NCBI RefSeq assembly: GCF_002964705.1
Contig: NZ_PQCD01000053.1
Span: 124,191 to 188,190, forward strand
DNA length: 64,000 bases
Direction of reading: 5' to 3'
Origin: Pseudoalteromonas sp. T1lg75
GTDB lineage: Bacteria; Pseudomonadota; Gammaproteobacteria; Enterobacterales; Alteromonadaceae
How positions within the stretch are numbered: the first letter of the stretch is position 1; the number at the start of each line of letters is the position of its first letter. A model generated the notes under the pieces. The model did no database searches and had not been told where the DNA came from. It saw only the letters and a list, made by a program, of their open reading frames with translations. Of the stretch, positions 1-8,645 are shown one piece after another. Position numbers and translations under genes: made by a program.

Positions 1-467
1 AGTGGGGATCACCGAAACATGTGCTGATGGCCATGATGTATCAAGAAAGCTCCTTCAAGCACGATGCCGCGCCGCCGATGGAATACTTCCTTGGTTTTAT
101 TCCCATAGGTCGTGCCAGCGATGCCTACGGTTATTCTCAGGCTAAAACTTTGACCTGGGAAGACTATACCCGTGAAACCGATAACGGCGGAGCCGACAGG
201 GACGACTTTGACGATGCCATCGACTTTATGGCCTGGTTTGTGTGGAAAACCCATCAGGTCAACGGCGTGTCTAAGTGGGATGCCTATGCGCAATACCTTA
301 ATTATCATGAAGGCTGGGGTGGCTTTAAGCGGGGCACTCACAATAACAAGAAGTGGCTGCTAGCGGTGGCTAATAAGGTCAAACAGCGGGCCGGGCGTTA
401 TGGCGTGCAGTTGAAGCGTTGTGAAGCCGATTTAGACAAGAGTTGGCTGGAACGATTATTCTCTTAA
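1..467 (+). CDS. Lytic transglycosylase (SLT domain), 3' part only
   Basis: This is the C-terminal part of a reading frame that enters from the left edge, open from base 3 to the stop at 465-467. The stretch around residues YQESSFKHDA carries the catalytic Glu context of SLT-fold peptidoglycan lytic transglycosylases, and a few dozen residues on GYSQAKTLTWEDY matches the usual substrate-groove region. The protein would cleave glycan strands in the cell envelope. The internal ATG at base 21 lies inside the conserved motif, so it is not the start; the signal peptide and true start are outside the window. A bidirectional terminator follows directly. The family call is firm, the exact member is not. 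Confidence 0.8.
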   Translation, partial: WGSPKHVLMAMMYQESSFKHDAAPPMEYFLGFIPIGRASDAYGYSQAKTLTWEDYTRETDNGGADRDDFDDAIDFMAWFVWKTHQVNGVSKWDAYAQYLNYHEGWGGFKRGTHNNKKWLLAVANKVKQRAGRYGVQLKRCEADLDKSWLERLFS

Positions 468-470
468 CAC

Positions 471-499
471 AAAAAATCGGCGCCAAGGCGCCGTTTTTT
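471..499. terminator. Bidirectional rho-independent terminator
   Basis: A GC-rich inverted repeat (arms at 478-484 and 487-493) is flanked by an A run at 471-476 and a T run at 494-499. It can therefore end transcription from both the transglycosylase gene (plus strand) and the convergent mscS-family gene (minus strand). Confidence 0.8.
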
Positions 500-513
500 G
501 TTCTGCGGGTAAC

Positions 514-1350
514 TCATTGCGCTTGCTTTGGAAAGGTGTGGATATAGACATCGCGCTGCGGGAATGGAATGGTGATATCGGCGGCATCAAAGGCAATTTT
601 CACTCGCTCGTAGAGGCCAAAGTACACCGGCCAATAATTTTCTGACTTTACCCAGGCCCACACCAGCATGCCGATATGGCTGTCACCGTGCTGGCTCACG
701 TGCACCAGCGGTTCGGGGTCTGCTAACACCATGTCATAGTCTTTAAGCACCGACATCAGCACCTCACGGGCTTTATGCACGTCATCGCCATAGCTGATCC
801 CAAATTCGATATCGACACGTCGGTTTTCTTCGGCGAACAGGTTTTTCACCGTGCCGTTAGAGAGGACCCCGTTAGGAATTATGATTTTTTGGTTATCATA
901 GGTGAGCAAGACGGTCACAAAAATTTGTATTTCTACCACCTTACCCATATGGCCCTGGGCCTCAATTACATCACCTACCTTAAAGGGTTTAAAGAAGAGG
1001 ATCAGTACACCACCGGCGAAGTTTGCCAGGCTGCCTTGAAGTGCCATTCCCACGGCCAGACCAGCTGCACCGAGCATGGCGATAAAGGAGGTGGTCTCAA
1101 CCCCAATCATGGAAGCGACGGAAATAAGCAGCAGCACCTTAAGAACGACGCCGATGAAGGAGACCAAAAAGTGCGTCAGCCCGGCTTCAACCTTCACTTT
1201 ATGCATAGATCGCTCGCACATGGTGGCAACACGGCCGATAAGCCACCAACCAACGAACAGAACGACAATGGCAAGGACGAATTTAGGGCCATACTGCATC
1301 AGCATTTCTATGGCGGTGTTGTAGATATTTTCCAGGGAGATGTCTGTCAT
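514..1350 (-). CDS. Small-conductance mechanosensitive channel (MscS family)
   Basis: The 278-residue product has the size and layout of E. coli MscS (286 residues). It has three N-terminal membrane segments at about residues 20-45, 60-85 and 90-118. The third is the Gly/Ala-rich pore helix (GAAGLAVGMALQGSLANF), followed by the FFKPFKVGD junction and a beta/alpha cytoplasmic vestibule. Such channels open under membrane tension and release solutes during hypo-osmotic shock. The ATG at 1350 is preceded by an AAGGA ribosome site at suitable distance. The gene stands alone between a terminator and the CorB-like gene, with 67 bases to the latter's stop. Nothing in it looks degraded. Confidence 0.9.
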   Translation of the reverse strand: MTDISLENIYNTAIEMLMQYGPKFVLAIVVLFVGWWLIGRVATMCERSMHKVKVEAGLTHFLVSFIGVVLKVLLLISVASMIGVETTSFIAMLGAAGLAVGMALQGSLANFAGGVLILFFKPFKVGDVIEAQGHMGKVVEIQIFVTVLLTYDNQKIIIPNGVLSNGTVKNLFAEENRRVDIEFGISYGDDVHKAREVLMSVLKDYDMVLADPEPLVHVSQHGDSHIGMLVWAWVKSENYWPVYFGLYERVKIAFDAADITIPFPQRDVYIHTFPKQAQ

Positions 1351-1417
1351 CTGTGCTTTCCTTCGTTAACGACAAAGTTTTATTAAAGCACAGATGACGG
1401 TAGTGATATTGATTTTT

Positions 1418-2692
1418 CTAGCTTTTCTTGCGCTTCTTTGGTGGGATGACGCGCACTAGTTTGATCATGTTTTCTCTTACTTCCAGCACCTCAATAGGGT
1501 AGCCGGCGATTTTTAACCCCAGGTTGGCGTCGGGAATATCTTCAAGATATTCAACAATTAAGCCGCTTAGGGTCTTAGGACCGTCGATGGGCAGTTTCCA
1601 ACCCATCTCCTTGTTGAGGTCGCGAATATTGGCGCTCCCTTCGACCAGGACTGAGCCATCGGACTGCACCTCAACCTCTTCGCTCGGTGCGCGGGACTGG
1701 GTGGTAGTGAAGTCACCCACCACTTCTTCAAGTATGTCTTCTAGGGTTACCAGGCCTTGAATATCACCGTATTCATCGACCACAAGACCGATACGTTCTT
1801 TCACCTGCTGGAACTTATGCAACTGGGTGTTAAGCGAGGTTCCTTCCGGGATAAAGTAAATCTCTCGTACCGCGCGCAGCAACGACGACTTGTTAAACTG
1901 CTCTTTGGTGAGCAGGCGCAGGGCATCACGAGCGTGGATAAAGCCCACCGCATCGTCGATTTGGTCACGGTAGAGAAGAACGCGAGTATGTTGCGCATTG
2001 GTGAGCTGTTTGCTGATCACCTTCCAATCGTCGTTGATATCAATGGCGTTGATTTCGTTACGCGGGATCATGATGTCTTCGACGGTGACCTGCTCAAGGT
2101 CTAGAATCGAGGTGAGCATGCTTTTATGCTTAGCCGGTAAAAATGCGCCGGACTCGCTCACTACGGTTTTTAATTCTTCTTTACTCAGGCTGTGCTCTTC
2201 AATTTCCTTAGTCGACACACCGAACAGGCGCAGCATGCCGTTGGTCATAGCATTGACCACGACCACCAGTGGATATAGTACTTTTAATAAGATTTTGAGT
2301 ATTACAGAGCTGGGGAATGCGACCTTCTCTGGGTAGAGCGCTGCCAGCGTCTTTGGCGTTACCTCGGCAAATATAAGCACGATCAGGGTCAGAGCAAAGG
2401 TGGCAATGGCGATACCCATATCCCCATACAAGCGCAAACCTATAATGGTAGCTACCTGAGCTGCGGCGATATTTACGAGGTTGTTACCGATAAGAATTAA
2501 ACCGATCAGTCTATCGGGGCGAGTCAGCAGTTTACTGACACGCTTGGCGGCAGGATGATTTTCTTTTTCTAGGTGCCTAAGACGTATCCGGTTTATAGAC
2601 ATGATGCCGGTTTCAGAACCGGAAAAATAGCCTGAAATCAATATGAGTATGCCCAAAACTATAAACAGGGTACTCGTCGATATGTCGTCCAA
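1418..2692 (-). CDS. CorB/CNNM-type transporter (DUF21-CBS-CorC)
   Basis: This 424-residue inner-membrane protein has a DUF21/CNNM membrane domain (about residues 1-190), a tandem CBS region (about 205-325) containing VEDIMIPRNEI and VVDEYGDIQGLVTLEDILE, and a C-terminal CorC/HlyC domain. Its length matches E. coli YfjD. Homologues are linked to magnesium or cobalt handling. The frame opens with a TTG codon (complement of caa at 2690-2692) behind an AAGGA site, and no ATG or GTG lies close by, so TTG is the best start. It shares its strand with ypjD, just upstream, and both are divergent from ffh, a common gammaproteobacterial arrangement. Confidence 0.87.
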   Translation of the reverse strand: MDDISTSTLFIVLGILILISGYFSGSETGIMSINRIRLRHLEKENHPAAKRVSKLLTRPDRLIGLILIGNNLVNIAAAQVATIIGLRLYGDMGIAIATFALTLIVLIFAEVTPKTLAALYPEKVAFPSSVILKILLKVLYPLVVVVNAMTNGMLRLFGVSTKEIEEHSLSKEELKTVVSESGAFLPAKHKSMLTSILDLEQVTVEDIMIPRNEINAIDINDDWKVISKQLTNAQHTRVLLYRDQIDDAVGFIHARDALRLLTKEQFNKSSLLRAVREIYFIPEGTSLNTQLHKFQQVKERIGLVVDEYGDIQGLVTLEDILEEVVGDFTTTQSRAPSEEVEVQSDGSVLVEGSANIRDLNKEMGWKLPIDGPKTLSGLIVEYLEDIPDANLGLKIAGYPIEVLEVRENMIKLVRVIPPKKRKKS

Positions 2693-2782
2693 AGAAGGAT
2701 CCTTTTGTTGTTAATCAGGGTATATTAAGCGGGACTCAAAGCTCAGAGTCAAGCCCACTTATGGTGGTCTGTCCGGGGTTGG

Positions 2783-3589
2783 TTAAAAACGATGCAAAAT
2801 CACTTCTTGTACAAAGCGACTACCGAAGTAGGCAAGCGTTAATAAGGCGGCACCGACCATAATGGTCAGCACCGAGGATTTTCCGCGCCAGCCTTTCAGG
2901 TGACGGCCAAACACTACGGCAGCAAATATTGCCCATGCCAGCAGGGATAAAATGGTTTTATGGGCATAGTCTTTACTGATCATGGTATCGACAAAAATAA
3001 AGCCAGACAGCAAGGCGATGGTCAAAAGCGCTGTGCCCACGGTAACCAACTGGTACAACTGGCGCTCAACCACCATCAGTGGTGGCAAGTGGCTGTAGAC
3101 AATGGCCAGGTCTTTGCGCTTAAGGCGCTTATCGATAAAGTAAAACTGTACCGCGTACAAGGTAGCGATAATCAGAATGCAGTAGGCCAGCAAGGAGAGG
3201 GTGATATGGGCTACTAAACCCGCCTCAAGGTGAATATTTTGCACTATCATATGGTGCGGCATAAACAGGCTGGCGAACAGCAAAATGGCGGCAAAGCCAT
3301 ACACCACGGGCAGCAGCAGGGTGGCCGGGAACTTGAGCGACACCGCGGTGACCGACAATACGATAACCCAGCAGGTTAACAAAGAAACATTAATAAAGCT
3401 GACATCTTGGCCCTGATTGGTAAAGACCGAATTCACCAACAGCACCATGTGCGTCAATATTGCCAGGGTACTCAAAATGACCGTGGTTTTTTGTGATGGT
3501 CCTTGGGCATGAAATAAGCGTGATAAAACGTGCGCCGTCGCCGCAGCGTAAAAAACACAACTCAATAATGTCAAAACTGTGATCAGCAT
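2783..3589 (-). CDS. ypjD: Cytochrome c assembly-family inner membrane protein YpjD
   Basis: The 268-residue product is almost entirely hydrophobic with about eight predicted membrane helices. It resembles the CcmC/CcsA/HemX superfamily as seen in E. coli YpjD (263 residues). A His-containing segment near HLEAGLVAHITLSLL, followed by a long helix and a basic loop (FIDKRLKRKD), is typical. Proteins of this superfamily handle haem at the membrane, but the role of YpjD itself is not established. The start ATG has an AAAGG site five bases upstream. Position, divergent from ffh and ahead of the CorB-like gene, is the usual one for ypjD and supports the call. Confidence 0.85.
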   Translation of the reverse strand: MLITVLTLLSCVFYAAATAHVLSRLFHAQGPSQKTTVILSTLAILTHMVLLVNSVFTNQGQDVSFINVSLLTCWVIVLSVTAVSLKFPATLLLPVVYGFAAILLFASLFMPHHMIVQNIHLEAGLVAHITLSLLAYCILIIATLYAVQFYFIDKRLKRKDLAIVYSHLPPLMVVERQLYQLVTVGTALLTIALLSGFIFVDTMISKDYAHKTILSLLAWAIFAAVVFGRHLKGWRGKSSVLTIMVGAALLTLAYFGSRFVQEVILHRF

Positions 3590-3716
3590 AATGACCTTTA
3601 TAAGGAATTAAATGAATGCTTTAAAAGGACATTGTATGTAAAGCACACACGCTTGCCTAGATCTAATTATGTGAATCCATTGCACTTGCCTCTGGGATTT
3701 GCCCCTCGCTTTCAGT

Positions 3717-3722
3717 TATAAT
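3717..3722 (+). promoter_or_regulatory. Candidate -10 box for ffh
   Basis: A perfect TATAAT lies 35 bases before the ffh start codon. No good -35 hexamer stands at 16-18 bases, so this is a candidate only. Confidence 0.4.
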
Positions 3723-3757
3723 CGGCGCCAATGTAAGTAGCAACGGACTCGTTAGCG

Positions 3758-5140
3758 ATGTTTGAAAACCTTCAGGAACGATTAGGAAAGACCCTAAAAA
3801 ATATTAGTGGCCGCGGCCGTCTTACCGAAGACAATATTAAAGAAACGCTGCGCGAAGTACGTATGGCGCTACTTGAGGCCGACGTTGCCCTGCCTGTAGT
3901 ACGTGAATTTGTTAAGCAGGTTAAAGAGCGTGCGGTTGGCACAGAAGTAACTAAAAGCCTAAGCCCGGGTCAGGTTTTCATAAAAATCGTCCGTGAAGAG
4001 CTGGAAAAAGCCATGGGTGAGGCCAACGAAGAGCTCAACCTGAACGCCCAGCCGCCAGCGGTAGTCATGATGGCGGGTCTTCAGGGTGCCGGTAAAACCA
4101 CCAGTGTGGGTAAACTGGCTAAATTCTTAAAAGAGCGCAAAAAGAAATCGGTATTGGTTGTTAGTGCCGACATCTATCGTCCGGCGGCGATTAAGCAGCT
4201 AGAAACCCTGGCCAACGAAGTTGACGTAGAGTTCTTCCCCAGTGACATCAGCCAGAAGCCGGTTGATATTGCCACAGGCGCCATTAGCCACGCGAAGAAA
4301 AAGTTTATTGATGTGGTGCTGGTGGATACCGCCGGTCGTTTGCACGTCGATAGCGACATGATGGACGAAATAAAAGAGCTACACGCCGCTATCAATCCGA
4401 TTGAAACCTTGTTTGTTGTTGACTCAATGACGGGTCAGGATGCGGCCAATACGGCTAAAGCCTTTGATGAAGCCCTGCCGCTTTCTGGTGTGATTCTGAC
4501 TAAAACCGACGGTGATGCCCGTGGTGGTGCGGCCCTGTCAATTCGTCATATTACCGGTAAGCCAATTAAGTTTATCGGTGTGGGTGAGCGCACCGACGCG
4601 CTAGAACCATTCCACCCAGACCGTGTAGCCTCTCGTATTCTTGGTATGGGTGACGTACTGTCGCTTATCGAAGAAGTGGAGATGAAGGTCGATAAGGAAA
4701 AAGCCGCCAAGGTTGCCGATAAGGTATTTAAAGGCGACGGCTTTACTTTGGAAGACTTTGCCGACCAGCTACGCCAAATGAAGAACATGGGTGGCATGAT
4801 GTCTATGCTCGATAAACTGCCGGGTATGAACAATCTTCCCGATGCGGTTAAAGGCCAGATGAGCGACAAGACCTTTGTGCAGATGGAAGCCATCATCAAT
4901 TCTATGACCCCGAAAGAGCGTGCTCGTCCGGAAATCATCAAGGGCTCGCGTAAAAAGCGTATTGCCGCAGGTTCGGGCACTCAGGTCCAGGAAATCAACA
5001 AACTGCTTAAGCAATTCACGCAAATGCAGAAAATGATGAAGAAGATGAAGGGTAAAGGCGGCATGATGAAGATGATGCGTGGCATGAAAGGCATGTTGCC
5101 TCCGGGCATGATGGGTGGCCCAGGCGGCCCTAAGTTCTAA
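3758..5140 (+). CDS. ffh: Signal recognition particle protein Ffh (SRP54)
   Basis: This 460-residue GTPase binds 4.5S RNA and signal sequences and delivers nascent membrane proteins to FtsY. The N domain is followed by the G domain with P-loop GLQGAGKTT (about residue 106), DTAGR, and TKTDGDARGG. The C-terminal M domain is very Met-rich (KMMKKMKGKGGMMKMM), which forms the flexible signal-sequence groove. Length is normal for the family. The gene is monocistronic, ending in a strong terminator, and sits divergent from ypjD as in many gammaproteobacteria. Identification is certain. Confidence 0.98.
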   Translation: MFENLQERLGKTLKNISGRGRLTEDNIKETLREVRMALLEADVALPVVREFVKQVKERAVGTEVTKSLSPGQVFIKIVREELEKAMGEANEELNLNAQPPAVVMMAGLQGAGKTTSVGKLAKFLKERKKKSVLVVSADIYRPAAIKQLETLANEVDVEFFPSDISQKPVDIATGAISHAKKKFIDVVLVDTAGRLHVDSDMMDEIKELHAAINPIETLFVVDSMTGQDAANTAKAFDEALPLSGVILTKTDGDARGGAALSIRHITGKPIKFIGVGERTDALEPFHPDRVASRILGMGDVLSLIEEVEMKVDKEKAAKVADKVFKGDGFTLEDFADQLRQMKNMGGMMSMLDKLPGMNNLPDAVKGQMSDKTFVQMEAIINSMTPKERARPEIIKGSRKKRIAAGSGTQVQEINKLLKQFTQMQKMMKKMKGKGGMMKMMRGMKGMLPPGMMGGPGGPKF

Positions 5141-5168
5141 GCCTTATACTAATAGAAAAAGTAAGATA

Positions 5169-5197
5169 AAAAAGCGTGATATCAAGCACGCTTTTTT
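5169..5197 (+). terminator. Terminator of ffh
   Basis: The inverted repeat GCGTG/CACGC (5174-5178 and 5187-5191) has flanking A and T runs that extend the stem, and a T run at 5192-5197. Confidence 0.75.
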
Positions 5198-5268
5198 ATG
5201 GGTTTGTAAAGCATCCTGGCTCATGGAATACTGGCAAGGAAAATAGCCGTGCTTGATGGGTTAATGAC

Positions 5269-5796
5269 ATGCTCCGAGTCTTCCTTATTTGTTTGCTTAC
5301 CTTGTTCGCATCTGGCTGTGCCAATTCAGATTGGCGCACCGCAAGTCGTGAGTCATCAGGTATTGCGCTTCCCGTTTCACAGCCGCAAGCGGCTATTGAA
5401 TTTTATGCCGCCGATGCCTTTAGTTGGCGCGGTTGGTTTGCGGTGCACACCTGGTTTGCACTGAAGGAGCAGGGCGCCGATCAATATACCGTGTATGAAG
5501 TTGTAGGTTGGGGCGTAGACAGAGGGCGCTCGGCGCTGCGCACCTACAAAACCACCACCCCGGATAGATACTGGTATGGCGCCAAGCCAGAGAAGTTTTT
5601 ATCCATTAGTGGTGAAAAAGCACAACAACTCATCCCAAAAATAAAAGCAGCGGCTAGACGTTACCCTTGGGCTGATGAATACAGCCTTTTCCCCGGACCG
5701 AACAGCAATACCTTTCCAGCCTGGATTGGTTTGCAGGTGCCGGAGCTGGAATTGGAAATGCCATTTTCTGCTATTGGTAGTGGTTATGCAAAGTAA
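5269..5796 (+). CDS. DUF3750 lipoprotein
   Basis: The 175-residue product begins with a short hydrophobic leader ending in a lipobox-like LFASGC, so it is probably a lipoprotein. The body carries the marks of the DUF3750 family: WRGWFAVHTWFALK, then PDRYWYG and GPNSNTFPAWI, ending in a conserved PFSAIGSGY. No enzymatic role is known for the family; the conserved Asn/Ser-rich GPNSNT motif looks like an active or binding site, but that is inference. The ATG at 5269 has only a weak ribosome site. The downstream GNAT gene overlaps or nearly abuts it, so the two are likely cotranscribed. Confidence 0.8.
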   Translation: MLRVFLICLLTLFASGCANSDWRTASRESSGIALPVSQPQAAIEFYAADAFSWRGWFAVHTWFALKEQGADQYTVYEVVGWGVDRGRSALRTYKTTTPDRYWYGAKPEKFLSISGEKAQQLIPKIKAAARRYPWADEYSLFPGPNSNTFPAWIGLQVPELELEMPFSAIGSGYAK

Positions 5797-5806
5797 GGGT
5801 GCGTCA

Positions 5807-6310
5807 ATGAGGCTGCGCTCTTTTCGACAAGCCGATACTGATGCCTTAGTCACTATGCTTAACGATGCAAATGTACAGCGCTTTTTATCACCTAAAATTC
5901 CCTTTCCCTACACCCAAGAAGATGCTCTTTGGTGGGTCAATGAAGGAAGTAAGGCTGGCCTTACACGAGCTGTCGAGGTCGATGGGGCGCTGGTTGGTTG
6001 TATCGGTGCCCTACCGGGGGAGCATGAATACCAGCGCAGTGCCGAGGTTGGTTATTGGTTTGGTAAGGCTTATTGGGGCAAGGGCTATGCGCAAAGCGCA
6101 CTTAATCTGCTCATCAAAGAAGTGCAAGCAGGTAGCGACTGGGTACGTCTGCACGCCAGCGTGTTTGACGCAAACCGGGCCTCTTCAAAGGTGCTCTCCA
6201 ACACAGGGTTTATTCAGGAAGGGCGCCTGCACAAGGCGATTTATAAAAACGGACAATTTTTTGATGCCCTTGTTTATGCCAAGCTGATTAAGAATCAGGT
6301 GTCTGAATAA
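5807..6310 (+). CDS. GNAT family N-acetyltransferase (RimJ/RimL-like)
   Basis: The 167-residue product has the GNAT layout: an N-terminal MRLRSFRQADTDAL strand-helix, the acetyl-CoA pyrophosphate loop region around GYWFGKAYWGKGYA, and a late LSNTGFIQEGRLHK motif typical of the RimJ/RimL subfamily that acetylates amino groups of proteins or small molecules. The substrate cannot be read from sequence. The ATG at 5807 is chosen because TAAGGG lies eight bases upstream. An in-frame ATG at 5786 would overlap the DUF3750 stop, and the frame is open further upstream without plausible signals. Confidence 0.85.
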   Translation: MRLRSFRQADTDALVTMLNDANVQRFLSPKIPFPYTQEDALWWVNEGSKAGLTRAVEVDGALVGCIGALPGEHEYQRSAEVGYWFGKAYWGKGYAQSALNLLIKEVQAGSDWVRLHASVFDANRASSKVLSNTGFIQEGRLHKAIYKNGQFFDALVYAKLIKNQVSE

Positions 6311-6387
6311 CAGGCAATTGCTCCTGCCACAGGGGCTTAGGATCAGCATTTAACCGACTTAAACAACGTATTAAATGCAGTTCTTAC

Positions 6388-6415
6388 TTGCATTGTGGCA
6401 AAAAATTCGTACAAT
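6388..6415 (+). promoter_or_regulatory. Candidate promoter of the rpsP operon
   Basis: TTGCAT (6388-6393) and TACAAT (6410-6415) are 16 bases apart, about 68 bases before rpsP. A small hairpin (CTTCCC/GGGAAG) lies in the predicted leader at about 6424-6440. Confidence 0.5.
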
Positions 6416-6482
6416 TCCCCAGCTTCCCTCTATGGGGAAGTAAACTTATTAATGAAAACAGTCAATCTATTTAGAGGACGGT

Positions 6483-6731
6483 ATGGTAACTATTCGTTTG
6501 CAACGTGGTGGCGCTAAAAAGCGTCCTTTCTATCAAATTGTGGTTGCGGATAGCCGTTTCTCGCGTGACGGTCGTTTCATCGAGAAAGTAGGTTTCTTTA
6601 ACCCTATTGCTGCTGGTCAAGAAGAAAAGCTTCGTCTAGACCTAGCCCGTGTTGATCACTGGGTAGGCCAAGGCGCATCTCTTTCAGATCGCGTAGCTAA
6701 GTTAGTTAAAGACGCTCGTAAAGCGGCTTAA
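6483..6731 (+). CDS. rpsP: 30S ribosomal protein S16
   Basis: The 82-residue protein starts [20 protein letters not shown] and contains [19 protein letters not shown], which identifies S16 beyond doubt. It binds 16S rRNA in the body of the small subunit and is needed for assembly. A GAGGA ribosome site precedes the ATG. It is the first gene of the conserved rpsP-rimM-trmD-rplS operon and lies 17 bases before rimM. Confidence 0.98.
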   Translation: MVTIRLQRGGAKKRPFYQIVVADSRFSRDGRFIEKVGFFNPIAAGQEEKLRLDLARVDHWVGQGASLSDRVAKLVKDARKAA

Positions 6732-6748
6732 TAGGCGTAAGTGTAACC

Positions 6749-7284
6749 ATGAGTCAACAAGAGCAAGCCTCTACAATCGTCGTTGGCAAACTCGGAGCCC
6801 CGTATGGGATTAAGGGTTGGCTTAAGGTGCATTCATTTACTGATGACCCGAAGGGATCTTCGATTTCAGCCCATGGTTGATAGGGCAACAAGGTAAATGG
6901 CAAACCTTTGAAGTGAGTGATTGGCGTCGCCACAACAAAGGCTTTATCGCCAAGTTCGCGCAAGTAAACGACAGAGACCAAGCAATGGCTTTTACCAATG
7001 CGGAAATTTCTGTGTATGCGGCGCAACTTCCAGAACTGCCGGAAGGTGAGTTCTATTGGCGAGATCTCATCGGCATGGCCGTGGTAACCGATAAAGGTTA
7101 CGACTTAGGTCAGGTTGATGACTTGATGGAGACAGGCTCAAACGACGTGCTGGTTGTGAAAGCAAACAGTAAAGATGCGTTTGGCAAGGGTGAGCGTTTA
7201 ATCCCTTTCTTAACCGATTCGGTTATTCAGAATGTGGATTATGAAACTCGCCAGATTACCGTGGACTGGGACCCAGGTTTTTAA
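6749..7284 (+). pseudogene. rimM: Ribosome maturation factor RimM, broken by a -1 frameshift
   Basis: The ATG at 6749 opens a frame reading [18 protein letters not shown], the canonical RimM N terminus, which runs to DDPKG and then hits a stop about 10 codons later. The rest of the protein ([14 protein letters not shown] through the [12 protein letters not shown]-barrel region to VDWDPGF) continues in another frame to the stop at 7282-7284. Restoring one base near 6850-6855 (for example a G, giving DPEGIF) joins the halves into a normal protein of about 178 residues. RimM assists 16S processing with S19, and loss usually slows growth. Either a real mutation or a consensus error; trmD overlaps its stop by one base as usual. 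Confidence 0.88.
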
Positions 7285-8036
7285 TGGCGCAAGCACCTTT
7301 ATGGGTGGGGGTGATAAGCCTCTTCCCCGAGATGTTTTCGGCTATTACTGAGCAGGGCGTTACAGGCCGCGCAGTGAAACGCGGTTTAATCGACTTTCAC
7401 TGCTGGAACCCACGCGATTACGCGACGGATAAGCATCGTACAGTGGATGACCGACCTTATGGCGGTGGTCCGGGCATGTTAATGATGGTTGAACCATTAA
7501 AGCAGGCCATAATCGATGCCAAAGCCGCAGCGGGCGAGGGTGCTAAGGTAATTTATATGTCACCGCAAGGGCGGAAACTAGATCAGCAAGGCGCGCAAGA
7601 GCTTGCTCTTAGCGACAAACTGATTTTAGTAGCTGGTCGTTACGAAGGTATAGATGAAAGGATCATCGAGTCCTATATCGATGAAGAATGGTCGATTGGG
7701 GATTTTATCCTCAGCGGTGGTGAACTACCGGCCATGACATTAATCGACGCGGTCGCGCGATTAGTGCCAGGGGTGTTAGGCCACAACCAGTCGGCTGAGC
7801 AAGACTCATTTTCGGATGGCTTGCTTGATTGTCCACACTATACCCGGCCAGAGATATTGGATGGCAAAGCGGTTCCACCCGTTTTACTAAGTGGTAACCA
7901 CCAGGAAATTGCGAAATGGCGGCTTAAGCAGTCACTCGGAAGAACCTGGCAACGACGTCCAGACTTGTTGCAAAACCTAGCTCTGACTGAGGAGCAAGCA
8001 AGTTTACTTGCTGAATATCAGCAGGAAAACAAATAG
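7284..8036 (+). CDS. trmD: tRNA (guanine-37-N1)-methyltransferase
   Basis: The 250-residue SPOUT methyltransferase methylates G37 next to the anticodon and prevents +1 frameshifting. Visible family marks are the N terminus [10 protein letters not shown], the [11 protein letters not shown] loop, YMSPQGRKL, and the trefoil-knot S-adenosylmethionine site [13 protein letters not shown] followed by [12 protein letters not shown]. The start codon overlaps the rimM stop by one base, implying translational coupling. Length and motifs are intact. Confidence 0.98.
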   Translation: MAQAPLWVGVISLFPEMFSAITEQGVTGRAVKRGLIDFHCWNPRDYATDKHRTVDDRPYGGGPGMLMMVEPLKQAIIDAKAAAGEGAKVIYMSPQGRKLDQQGAQELALSDKLILVAGRYEGIDERIIESYIDEEWSIGDFILSGGELPAMTLIDAVARLVPGVLGHNQSAEQDSFSDGLLDCPHYTRPEILDGKAVPPVLLSGNHQEIAKWRLKQSLGRTWQRRPDLLQNLALTEEQASLLAEYQQENK

Positions 8037-8080
8037 CTTGTGGCTAGAAGACAGTTACACCTAGGAAAGTGAGAAATAAA

Positions 8081-8440
8081 ATGGCAAAAGTAAACCAAAA
8101 TATTATTAAAGAGCTTGAAGCTGAACAGCTTAAGCAAGACGTTCCTGCGTTCGGCGCTGGTGACACAGTTGTTGTACAGGTACGTGTAAAAGAGGGTAAC
8201 AAAGAGCGTCTACAGGCCTTTGAAGGTGTTGTAATCGCTAAGCGTAACCGTGGCCTACACTCTGCATTCACAGTTCGTAAAATCTCGAGCGGTGAAGGCG
8301 TTGAGCGTGTATTCCAAACGCACAGCCCACTTGTAGATAGCATCGCAGTTAAGCGTCGCGGTGCGGTACGTCGCGCTAAGCTTTACTACTTGCGTGAGCG
8401 TTCTGGTAAGTCTGCACGTATTAAAGAAAAACTTAATTAA
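8081..8440 (+). CDS. rplS: 50S ribosomal protein L19
   Basis: The 119-residue product contains [32 protein letters not shown] and [17 protein letters not shown], all diagnostic of L19, a protein at the 30S-50S interface. The ATG at 8081 gives the expected N terminus ([13 protein letters not shown]); an in-frame GTG at 8069 would add four residues and is less likely, although the nearest AGGA lies at 8063-8066. It closes the rpsP operon and is followed by a strong terminator. Confidence 0.97.
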   Translation: MAKVNQNIIKELEAEQLKQDVPAFGAGDTVVVQVRVKEGNKERLQAFEGVVIAKRNRGLHSAFTVRKISSGEGVERVFQTHSPLVDSIAVKRRGAVRRAKLYYLRERSGKSARIKEKLN

Positions 8441-8465
8441 TACGCGCGTTTTACTAAGACGTGAT

Positions 8466-8499
8466 AAAACGGGTCAGCTAGCTATAGCTGACCCGTTTT
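8466..8499 (+). terminator. Terminator of the rpsP-rplS operon
   Basis: A 14-bp perfect stem (8466-8479 with 8486-8499) with a six-base loop ends in four T residues; the outer A-T pairs make it symmetrical. Confidence 0.8.
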
Positions 8500-8588
8500 G
8501 GTTTGCAGGGAATGCATGTACAATTGGCTCCTGCTCTCAGGCGACTTGCTCGCAACTCCAACCAGATAACCCTTCTTTTACGTAAGCA

Positions 8589-8617
8589 TTGCTGTTAGTA
8601 TCGGTGTAATTATTAAT
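8589..8617 (+). promoter_or_regulatory. Candidate tyrA promoter
   Basis: TTGCTG (8589-8594) and ATTAAT (8612-8617) are 17 bases apart. The -10 region lies inside the first TyrR-like box, which would suit repression. Inferred from spacing only. Confidence 0.35.
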
Positions 8618-8622
8618 TTACC
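8605..8622 (+). promoter_or_regulatory. TyrR-like box 1 upstream of tyrA
   Basis: TGTAAT-N6-TTTACC matches the known TyrR box pattern TGTAAA-N6-TTTACA in 10 of 12 positions. It overlaps the candidate -10 region. Confidence 0.6.
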
Positions 8623-8625
8623 CTA

Positions 8626-8643
8626 TGTAATTATAAGTTTACA
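8626..8643 (+). promoter_or_regulatory. TyrR-like box 2 adjoining the tyrA start
   Basis: TGTAAT-N6-TTTACA matches the TyrR pattern in 11 of 12 positions. It begins 21 bases after box 1, two helical turns away on the same DNA face, and ends two bases before the ATG, leaving no room for a ribosome-binding site. Confidence 0.65.
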
Positions 8644-8645
8644 TC

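Noticed and set aside
775..1386. Long plus-strand ORF antisense to the MscS gene (203 codons)
   Set aside because: It lies wholly opposite a clear MscS-family gene, has low-complexity His/Asp-rich translation and no ribosome site.
6845..6880. Programmed frameshifting in rimM
   Set aside because: No slippery heptamer, stop-codon context or stimulatory hairpin is visible, and relatives of rimM are read in one frame.
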